This document shows, one piece after another, positions 6,130 through 14,700 of a stretch of 34,313 nt of DNA (positions are counted from its first letter, which is position 1; every line of letters begins with the position of its first letter). The notes beneath the pieces are model-generated. The model saw only the letters and a list, made by a program, of their open reading frames with translations. It was not told where the DNA came from and ran no database searches. This stretch comes from a virus. The DNA is taken from positions 1 to 34,313 of IMG/VR virus record IMGVR_UViG_3300025098_000151, one strand, 5' to 3'. A program made the position numbers and the translations under genes.

Positions 6130-6879
6130 ATGTCATTACCAATCAGATCAACCAGCAGCATCGCGCTCGATGAACCGAGCAAGTCACTCCTGTATTGCCA
6201 TATGGGCTGGGGCAAGACTTACACGGCACGTTACTTCGCCGAGGCCTATGGCAAGGGCGTGATCTTCTCAGGCGAGGCAGGGCTTAAAAGCCTGCAAGAC
6301 GTCGAGATTGACTACATCCCGTTTACTGGCTGGGAGCAGCCAGAAGGCGACGGGCTTGCCTTCAAGGATCTGCTGAAAATGATGCGCAGTCCTGATTTTA
6401 AAAAGGCAGGCTACAAGTGGATTATGGTGGATAGCCTGACTGAACTGTCCGACATTATTTTTCGGCACTACGACAAGCTTTACGGCGATGCCAACGGCTT
6501 CAAGGTGTGGGCCGATTACGGCAAGGCCGTCGAGGGCACACTGCGCATGATGCGCGACCAGAATGACTTCCATATCGTCTTTACCTGCCTCGCGGCTGAA
6601 GAAATTGATGCCAACGGCGTCACTCATTATTGGCCGCAAGTTCAAGGTAAAAAGCAGGGCAAGAAAATCCCGGCCCTGTTCGATAACGTCTTCGCCGGGG
6701 CCAAAGTCTCGAGCAAGACGAGCGACGGACCACCCGTCGTGCAGCGGGTTATCTACACCGACGAGATTAATGGCTGGCACGGTAAGGTCCGCGACCCATA
6801 CAACGCCAGCCGCCCAGTCGAAGAGACGGCAAACATCGTCGAAATTATCAAGCGTATTCAAACAGGAGAAACGAAGTGA
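6130..6879 (+). CDS. P-loop ATPase, AAA_24/Sak4-like recombination protein
   Basis: The product is 249 aa. The P-loop is CHMGWGKT (23-30), followed by the Walker B strand WIMVDSLTE (97-105). It then has a helix with YGKAVEGTLRMMRD and a strand HIVFTCLAAEE, as in phage RecA-fold ATPases of the AAA_24/Sak4 type that anneal or pair single strands. The first Gly of the classical Walker A is Cys23. ATG 6130 is preceded by GGGAGA and AAGAG. The gene opens a rightward operon with an SSB-like protein and a Cas4/RecB-like nuclease, the expected partners. Annealing activity is inferred from the family and context. Confidence 0.7.
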   Translation: MSLPIRSTSSIALDEPSKSLLYCHMGWGKTYTARYFAEAYGKGVIFSGEAGLKSLQDVEIDYIPFTGWEQPEGDGLAFKDLLKMMRSPDFKKAGYKWIMVDSLTELSDIIFRHYDKLYGDANGFKVWADYGKAVEGTLRMMRDQNDFHIVFTCLAAEEIDANGVTHYWPQVQGKKQGKKIPALFDNVFAGAKVSSKTSDGPPVVQRVIYTDEINGWHGKVRDPYNASRPVEETANIVEIIKRIQTGETK

Positions 6880-7379
6880 GCCTCACTTTCTCAGACCTCG
6901 ACCTTAGCAACGTCAGCGAGGGCAGCGCCCTTGGTGCTGGCGTCCACCTTGTGACGATCAGCGACGCTAAGTTTGGCCCTCGCAACGACGGCGAACGCCC
7001 CGTCTTGGAACTGGAGCTGAACTCAAACGGTGCGACCTATACGGACGTGCTTCGCGTGTACAGCGAGAGCGAAGCTGGCGCACGTATCAGCCAGCAGCGG
7101 CTCAAGCAGTACCTTGTGGCCATCGACCACGACAACCCGAACAAGCCCGGTGACGTCAACTCGCTCAAAGGCAAGCGGTGTAAGATTAAAATCGAGCCGG
7201 GTAAGTCTTTCCGGCGTGATGATGGCAGCACCGGCAACTACAAGAACGTGACGGCAGTCTACAAGCCTGACGCTGACGTGGACTACGTTCCAGCTGCAGC
7301 ACCAGCGGCTGCGTCGATGGCCGGGATCATGGCCGCAGTGCCTGCCGCCGCCACCTTTGATGATGAGATCCCGTTCTAG
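6876..7379 (+). CDS. Single-stranded DNA-binding protein-like
   Basis: The product is 167 aa. The body is a beta-rich, OB-like domain (VHLVTISDAKFGP, RPVLELELNSNGATYTDVL, KGKRCKIKIEPGK). A flexible Ala/Pro-rich linker follows, and the protein ends in DDEIPF, the acidic-plus-Phe tip that SSBs use to recruit partner enzymes. It starts at GTG 6876, overlapping the previous stop as GTGA, with AGGAGA upstream. It probably coats single strands for the neighbouring ATPase and nuclease. The fold is judged by eye; the C-terminal tip is the firmest evidence. Confidence 0.65.
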   Translation: MSLTFSDLDLSNVSEGSALGAGVHLVTISDAKFGPRNDGERPVLELELNSNGATYTDVLRVYSESEAGARISQQRLKQYLVAIDHDNPNKPGDVNSLKGKRCKIKIEPGKSFRRDDGSTGNYKNVTAVYKPDADVDYVPAAAPAAASMAGIMAAVPAAATFDDEIPF

Positions 7380-7381
7380 TC

Positions 7382-8191
7382 ATGTCAGAAATCGCCGAGA
7401 CCATACTCACCAAGATCGACGAGGGCTTTGTCGGACGTCGCAAGTCGAAGCCACGGGCCTACATTGGTGGGTCTAACATCGGCGGACCATGCGAAGCCGC
7501 GCTCTCATTCTCTCTCCGTGGCTTCCCAGACGATGAGCCTCCCCCTAAGACGCAGCGTATATTTGCGTTGGGCCATGCGCTCGAAGACCTCATCGTCGCT
7601 GATCTCAAGCACTCGGGGATCACCGTCATAGACCGTGACCCCGAAACCAACTGGCAGTTCGCTTACAAAAAATACGGCGGCCACATTCGTGGTAACGCCG
7701 ATGGCCAGATTGAGGTGGCCGATGGCGAGCTTGCTTTGCTTGAGATCAAAACCATGAACGCCGCTAAGTGGCGTGCGTTCGTGAAGAAGGGGGTGGCCGA
7801 AAGCCACCCCCAATATATTGCGCAGATGCAGACCTACATGGGGTTAGGCGGCTTCGAGAAAGCCGTCCTCCTTGGCTACAACAAGGACACGTCCGAGTAT
7901 CACTGCGAGGTCGTGGAGTTTGACCTGATCGAGTACCACGCGCTTTTGGCTCGTGCGGAACGGGTCATGGGTGGCCAAGCGCCAAGGGTTACAGACAACC
8001 CAGACGACTGGCGTTGTAGGTTCTGTTTTAAACGGGGTGCGTGCCGTGAAGGCAGGAAGCCAGAAAAAGACTGCGCGACCTGCCTTCACTCCGTCGCTCA
8101 AGACGACGGACGCTGGTACTGCAAGCTTAAATCTGAGACGGCGCAGGAGCTGTGTGATGACTATAGAATTTGGACGCCCACAGAAGAGTGA
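7382..8191 (+). CDS. Cas4/RecB-like PD-(D/E)XK exonuclease with iron-sulfur cysteines
   Basis: The product is 269 aa. Nuclease motifs are visible: His65 and Glu68 in GHALED, Asp107 in GNADG, Glu121-x-Lys123 in LLEIKTM, and the QxxxY helix Gln148-Tyr152. Cys37 near the N-terminus plus Cys212-x2-Cys215-x5-Cys221 match the four-cysteine 4Fe-4S staple of Cas4 and AddB. A second group, Cys231-x2-Cys234, Cys247 and Cys258, looks like an extra metal site at the C-terminus. It is likely a recombination or end-processing exonuclease acting with the ATPase and SSB-like protein just upstream. The gene starts 2 bp after the previous stop; the ribosome site is weak, suggesting coupling. Confidence 0.75.
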   Translation: MSEIAETILTKIDEGFVGRRKSKPRAYIGGSNIGGPCEAALSFSLRGFPDDEPPPKTQRIFALGHALEDLIVADLKHSGITVIDRDPETNWQFAYKKYGGHIRGNADGQIEVADGELALLEIKTMNAAKWRAFVKKGVAESHPQYIAQMQTYMGLGGFEKAVLLGYNKDTSEYHCEVVEFDLIEYHALLARAERVMGGQAPRVTDNPDDWRCRFCFKRGACREGRKPEKDCATCLHSVAQDDGRWYCKLKSETAQELCDDYRIWTPTEE

Positions 8192-8438
8192 CGACTTGAT
8201 CGATCACCCTGATCACTACGCCCACGGCGACAACGGCATTGAGCCAATCGAGTTCATCATGGCTAACGACCCAAAGGGTTATTACGTCCGTGGGGCCGTC
8301 ACAAAATACGCAAGCCGTGCAGGCTTCAAGCTGTATGCAAATATGGACGCCACGCAGTCAGAGATTACTGACTGGCGTAAAGCGATGCGGTATTGCGAGA
8401 TGCGCATCCGCCAGCTTGAAGGCGAAGCGGTCGTCTAA
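8157..8438 (+). CDS. DUF3310 family protein
   Basis: The product is 93 aa. It matches the DUF3310 pattern common in phages: DHPDHYAHG, IEPIEFIMA, GYYVRGAVTKYASRAG, then a Trp-Arg-Lys-Ala helix (DWRKAMRYCEMRI). The biochemical role is unsettled; members lie among nucleotide-metabolism and replication genes. ATG 8157 has AGGAG 7 nt upstream and overlaps the nuclease gene by 35 bp. A longer frame to 7953 is only a shadow of that gene. Its stop shares CTAA with the convergent spanin-like gene, so the rightward operon has no room for a terminator here. Confidence 0.75.
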   Translation: MTIEFGRPQKSDDLIDHPDHYAHGDNGIEPIEFIMANDPKGYYVRGAVTKYASRAGFKLYANMDATQSEITDWRKAMRYCEMRIRQLEGEAVV

Positions 8439-8632
8439 TAGTCGCACAGCTGCTGGTGCAGGAGATTGTGCTCCAGCACCTGCCGCTTGGTCTCCATGGT
8501 GTCGCCCATGGCTGGGTAGATGTAGTCGTAGATCTCGCAAGCGCTACTGACGGAACCACCCACCTTCGCGCAGCCGCTTGTCAATGTCAGCGTCAGAAGC
8601 AGTGCGAACGCTGCGCTCAATGTCTTTGGCAT
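8435..8632 (-). CDS. Rz1-like outer-membrane lipoprotein (o-spanin candidate)
   Basis: The product is 65 aa. A lipoprotein signal, ending TSGCAK, gives a mature N-terminal Cys21; the mature part is only 45 residues. It contains a phage lysis-region motif: CEIYDYIYP, ETKRQVLEHN, and a terminal QLCDY. Similar tiny proteins accompany Rz-type genes. GAGGAG lies 10 nt before ATG 8632. The gene overlaps the Rz-like gene out of frame by 89 bp, the arrangement typical of overlapped Rz/Rz1 pairs. It probably bridges to the inner-membrane partner to disrupt the outer membrane at lysis. Confidence 0.6.
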   Translation of the reverse strand: MPKTLSAAFALLLTLTLTSGCAKVGGSVSSACEIYDYIYPAMGDTMETKRQVLEHNLLHQQLCDY

Positions 8633-8780
8633 GACGTTTGATCTCCTCTAGCCGCTCTTGGTCGCGGCGTGCTTGATCCCGTTTGTTGTCACGACGGCCA
8701 GCAATGTAAATGAAGAGGCCGAAGGCCGCCGCTGCTGCGGCTGCGCCCCCGGCAATGATCTGTTGAACCAGCATCTCCAT
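8544..8780 (-). CDS. Rz-like inner-membrane coiled-coil protein (i-spanin candidate)
   Basis: The product is 78 aa. An N-terminal membrane segment (IIAGGAAAAAAAFGLFIYIA, about residues 8-27) is followed by a charged coiled coil (RDQARRDQERLEEIKRHAKD) and a short tail ending GGWFRQ. This is the topology of an i-spanin. ATG 8780 begins one base after the stop of the giant virion-protein gene, so it is probably translated by coupling. The next gene, a lipoprotein, overlaps it out of frame. It could alternatively be another single-pass lysis accessory protein. Confidence 0.6.
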   Translation of the reverse strand: MEMLVQQIIAGGAAAAAAAFGLFIYIAGRRDNKRDQARRDQERLEEIKRHAKDIERSVRTASDADIDKRLREGGWFRQ

Positions 8781-8781
8781 C

Positions 8782-11700
8782 TTAGAAGTCCGTCGTACCG
8801 TAAGTGGTTCGCTTGTAGGTGCTGCCACCGATGCCGCTGGACTTGCCCTCGACTGGCTTGAGATCGGTCAACGCCTCCTTCAGTGCCCGGTTGCCACCGA
8901 CCAGTGGGGCACGGCCTACCACGGAGCGGATTGCCTGACGTTGCTTGCCGGGGCTGCCTTCGCCGCCCATGGCCTCACCGACAGCGTCACCCACACCCTC
9001 TGAGATCTTCAGTGCGTCGTTGAACAGGCCGAACGTCGGGCCAAGGATCGTGGATGCGATGCGCTCACGTCCGTAAGCCCCGTTGTCCTGCTGCTCTGCT
9101 GTGGTGCGGAAGATGTCGCCAAGCAAACCAAGGCCACCCGCCTGCATGAACGACTGGAAGTACCAGCCTGACATGGCGTCCAGCTGCTCGTTGGACCACT
9201 CGGGGCCAAACGTGTTGCTGAGCTTGGTAGTCTGGTTGATGCCGACGCTCTGGCCTTCTTCGCCGCCACGAGCCATGACCAAGTCCTTGCCAGCAATCGA
9301 GCCTGCGGCAACCGCTGGCCCCAGTGTCATCAGCAGGGCTGGCTTTTTCATGTACTGAGCCGCCGTGCCGTAGTCGCCTTTGGAGAGGGCTTGCCAAGCC
9401 ATGCCTGCTTCGTCGACTGTCATCTCCTTGGCAAAGCGCCCGTACATGATGGCAAACGATTTGAGCTGGTAGACCATCGCACCCCATGGGCTGTTGGCAA
9501 ATAGCGGCATGTCGTGTGGCTTTGGGGAGAAGATCGTTGCATCGGTAAAACGGATCACCGCACGCTCGAACATCTCATCGGCAGGCGTGCCGCCACCCAG
9601 CTTTGGTATGGGCTGAGATGGGTCGTAGCTCATGCCGAACTTTATCAGCTCACGGGCGTGACGGTTGTAAGCCGGGGAGCTTTGAGCCGCTGGCCCCATT
9701 TTCTTGAGGGCTTCCATATGGTGACGGAGGCCATGCTCGCCGATGGCCGCTGCGCCAGCACGTTGCATGTTGGTCCATGGCGTGAGGCCAGTCATCTTGA
9801 AGAAGGTGGACTGAACAATGTTGCTGCCGTCGCCAACGAGTTGGGCCATCCGCTCGTGCGTGATGCCGTCCATCGCAATGCCGATGCGGCGGATTGTGTC
9901 CCGGTAATCCTTGTCGCCGATGTACTTGGACCAGCCCTGCCACGCTGCCTTGAAGTCACCGCTGCGGATGATTGGCATGGCAAGGTCAGAGAAGGATGAG
10001 ATGGTCGCGTAGGACAGCAGCGTCACGTTTTGGAAGGCACGCAGCGAACGCGACACGTTACGCATCGATTGGCTGGCGTCCTTGCTCGCCGACTTGCGCA
10101 TGATCAATCGGCTGTAGCCGTTGACTGCGATCAGGTCGTCCTGTGTGATCTGAGCTTCCTTGCCCTTGAAGTCCTTGAGGGCGTCGATGATCGCATCCAC
10201 ACGGCGCGTGTAAGTGATAGGCCGCGAGTTGGCTGCGTAGGCGTCGTACATGACTTTACGTGCGCCTTCGAAGTTCCCGAGTTGAGCTTCTGCAAATGCC
10301 TTCTCGCCCGTTTTTTTGGCGAGTGCTGGGGGCAGCATGCTGATGCCGATTGTCTCGGTCTTCTGTTCAAGACCATCGGGGCCAACAGTGCGCCGGTTGG
10401 TCGTGAACCGCTTCTCGCTTTGCAGCAGCTCAATGATGCCGCTCTTACCTTCTTGTGCGGCCTTGGCGTAGTCCATGATCCCGTGGCCATTGACGCCAAA
10501 GTAGTCGGCCTGCTGGATCACGCGCTCGGTCTCATCGAAGTACCGAACGACCGTGGCCATCAGGGACTGCTCCTGATACTTCTGTGCGCTTTCCAGCAGC
10601 TCGGGGGCCACTTGGTGGAACTTCAACAGCCGGGTGAAGTCTGCACTGTCGATCAAGGCCTTTGGGCTGTCAGGGTCGAAGTCGACTACGCCCGTGTCGT
10701 TGTTTGTGATGTTGGAGTAGACCTTGTCAGCGAAGGCCTTCGCCTCGTCGTTGGAGGCTGTGCGCTGCTCCTCCTTAAAGTAGCTGAACATCAACCCTTT
10801 GAACCCTTCTTCATCACGGCGGATGTACTCGGGGTTCCAGACTTGTGGGAAGTAATCAGGGCCAAGATCGCCCACTAGGATGCCTGCTGTTTGCATGCGT
10901 TCCAGTTGTTTTTGGAAGGCGCCGCGCAGGTGCTTATACATCTGGCGCTCGCTGTCGTTGGCCAAAGACCCTACCTTCTTTGGGTCGATCATTGCTGCTC
11001 GGATCCGGCCCAACGGAGCTGGTTCGTCGAAGTTCTTGAACAGCACCTTGTTGCCCTGCCACGACGTGGTCATGTAGTTGCTGACCTTGGAGAGCAGGTT
11101 CGCTGGCATGCCCGGAAGATTGTTAAGGCCGACGAGCTTCTTGTTCTTGTCGCCTTCGAGCATCGGCATAATGATCTGGCCGGTCTTGCGAGTGTGCTCA
11201 GCGGTGAAGTCGTTGAACTTAGCCGACAGCGTACCCATCCCGGCTTTCTGGAGCCGTTGCTCTGCGCCGTCAATGAGGGCACGTAGCGCTTGTTGCACGC
11301 CGACTGTAGCCCGTGATCCTGTGATCATCTCCGAAATGGCCTTGGCCACCTCTCCCGGCACTTTCTTGGTCAGGCCAAGGTGATCCTCAACAGCACCAGC
11401 TGCTGATGGTGGCAGCTTAGTCTCGGAAGCGACCAGCTCCCAGAACGATGCGCCGACGCCTGACTGAAGTACGGCGTCTTCATCTGGCTCAATCGGAAGA
11501 TCCGGCGCCCGAAGACTGCGGATGTCGTCACCGTTGAAGATGGCATAGACGGGGCGAGCTGCGCCCTCATCGTTAATGGTGCCTGCGATGCCGTCATAGC
11601 CAGCCGCCCGGAGACGCTGGATGATGACGTTGCGCGCTTGACCAGAACCAAGACCAGCTCGCTCAAGCACGTCGACAGCGTGCATGAACAAGTCATCACC

Positions 11701-14700
11701 GTCCGTCACGTCATCGAGCGTCTGGCCGAAGAGCAGCCCAGCGCGCTGATCTGCGTCAGTAATGGCGCTGGCAAGCAGCTTGGTCATCTCACTGTTAGGG
11801 CCGTACTGCGCAGTCTCTTGGAAGTTGGCAATGGACTGAGCGCGGGTCACAACGGGGGCCACATCATCGAAGCTGCGCCCTGTGTCGTCCAGTTTCTCCA
11901 GTAAGCCTTCACGCTGATCGAGCAGGGTGGATACGCGGTCTCGTGCCGCCAGTGCTTCGGCGCTGGTCTCTGCCATGGCTTGCTGGCCACGCAACCGTAA
12001 GAGATCCTCGTCGATGCTGGCCACACGCTCGACCAGATCTTGAGCTTGTGCCTCCATACCGGTGCGAGCCGGGATGTCGCCGTTTTTGGTGCGCAGTGCG
12101 CCAACGGGGTCTGAGGAAATGTAGGTCGCCATGCCAAACATGCCGTTGGTTTGAGCGCGTCCTTGGTTGTCGACCTGAGATCCTCTACGCACTGGAATGT
12201 ACATTGCAGTAGGCATTCCGTTCGGCAGCACGTTGAACGCGCCCTTGGTGAAGCGCTGGATGCCAGCACGAAGTTGGGCTGTACCGTGCTTCAACACTTC
12301 GGAGAAAGCATCTGCCGCCACTTCTGGGGCTACGGCATTGCCCACGCCATGCATTGCAGTGATTGGGCGCTTGTTGGTTGCGAACATGTCCCCATAAACG
12401 GTCAGGCCGGGGTACTTCTTCCGCAGGGATTTGCTGGCCACAAGTCCGTTGGCGAGGTAGCCGGTGCGGTCCATGTAGTTTCGAGCGCGCTGCAGGAATA
12501 CGGAGCGGTCTGGGCTGTTTGGGAACACGCGGTCAAAGGTGGTCTTGCCTGAGAGAAGCTGGACTACGGCGTCAGCCATGAACTCGTCCGCTGGGCGGCC
12601 ATTGATTGAGTTAAGGTCGAGGTCGTTGCTGCCACGGATGGCCAACAAGGCAAGGTCACGGACGGTGTCTTCCCCGTTCTTGAGGCCCAACGCAATCTGG
12701 CGCAGCTGGGTGCGCAGGTTACGGTACAGTTGGCTGTCTTCAGTTAGGGCAGGGCCACTGGGATCAGGCTGTAAACCGAACAGTGGGGCAAGCACGCTTT
12801 CACGCGCTGGACCGTCACCAGCCTTTGTGCCGCCGACCAAGTTCATTGTGCGGAAGAACAGCTGACGCATCGTGGACGCTGTCTCGTCGTCCCGGCGGAC
12901 GTTCATCTTTTCTTGCAGGCGCTGGATCTGAGGCCGTGCGTTGAGCGACACGCCGTCTTGGTTCAGACCGTTCTCGGAAATCTCAGTCAAGCGCAGGGCG
13001 TCGACCATGCCATCTTGTGGAGGCATGTTCTCCTTGCCGCCCACGCTGCGGTAGGCAGCACGGTACTTGGCGAAGTCGTCCATGTCGTTCGCGTGAAAGC
13101 TGGCCAACATCATGGAGTACAGCTTCGCAGGATCACTAAGGGACGTGTCGAGCGCGGGGCCATCATAGACTGGCTCGGCATCGAGCTTGCGCTTGATGAG
13201 TTGCGCGATGGCACGCTCCTGTCCGCCCAGTGGGCCTGTGCGTGGCGTGAAGTCCAACAGGCCTGCCAATTCCTCGACAGACGCATCGACTGGCACGGAC
13301 ACCTTGGCCGCATTCTTGGCTAAGGTTTCGTCCGTTTTGTTTACATTGTCTGGGCTGAATGCGCTGTTGGCGAACACCTTCCAACGGCCCTTCTTGAGAG
13401 CCGTCTTCTCAGCTTTGGATGGGCCGATACTGGCTTTTTCTTTCTGAGCCTTGATGCCTTTATCGAGCTTCATCTGGTACTGGCCAGCGGCGAAAGCCTC
13501 AAATCGATCCCGCAACTGGTCATCGACTTTCTGCAAGGCTTCAGCGATCACGCCCTGTGTGTCAGCAACACCAGTCCACCCTTGCGCGATGCGCTCATAC
13601 TTCACAGGGTCAAATTCTGTCGTGAGGAAAGGCAGGGTTTCTGCTTCGGGGTTATAACCGTACTGGTTCGTGCTCTTCGACGTATCAATGACCTCGACCA
13701 GTTCATTAATATCGGCGATAGCCTTGCGTATTGGGAAGGCAATGAACGCGACCGGCTCGAAAGTCCCCGTGTTGTTGCCTCGCGTTGATCCACCGGACTT
13801 GCGCGCGATGTAAGCGTTCTGGTTCTTTGTGTTTGTTAGGCTGTGCAGGAAGCCAACAGTCTTGATGGCAAGCCCTTCCAGCGCGCCGCCTTGCTCGACA
13901 GCCGCAGTCCAATCCCCTTTGAGTTCTTGTAAGAAGTCGTAGCGCGACTGGATCGCGCGTGCCGTCTTGTCTTTTGGTGGGTTGGCCAAGTCGTCAATGC
14001 GGTAAATCAACCGCTCCGTGTCGCCAAGGATATTGGAGAAGATCGGGTCGAAGTTCTCGGGCACGCCGCCTGACATGAAGAAATCAAACAGTTGGTTGAA
14101 GATCTTGCCGAGCTTCTCAAAGAACGTCATGCCTTTGGCCTGCAGGCTCTTGCGGAATACTTTGTCGCTGCCCCATTTGGTGAACAGGTTAGCGAACACC
14201 TCTTGGAAGTTGGAGCCAACGTCTAGCGCCTCTGGTGCGTCGCCTAAGCCCAGCTTGTCCAAGCGCAAGTTGCCGCTGTCGTCGATGTAGGTGGCCAGCT
14301 CTTTGAACCAGTCAGCCTTGATGCGCGGTGTCAGAACGTAGTCCGTGGACCAGTGGCCAAGCTCATGCAGCATGGCGTGCATCGGGTGGAAATAGAGGCT
14401 TTGAGGGTTAAGCGCAATCGTCCCAGAGGACTTGAAAGCGAACTGTTGCACGCCCACTTCGTCGACCTGCACAGCCGCAGGGCGGTACGTGCCAGCTTGG
14501 TCAAACGGCATCGCCTCGCCAACGATGTTGGGGGCACCATCGGATTTAACGCCAGCCATCAGACGCTTCAGCATCTCTAAGGTCTCGGTGTCAGCATCGC
14601 GGTAGATGCCCTCCAGCGCCCTGTAGGCCGCAGCTCGAGTGGCCTGCGGGTAGGTGATACCCTGCGGCAGGACACGGGACATGTAGCCGTAAAACAGCGA

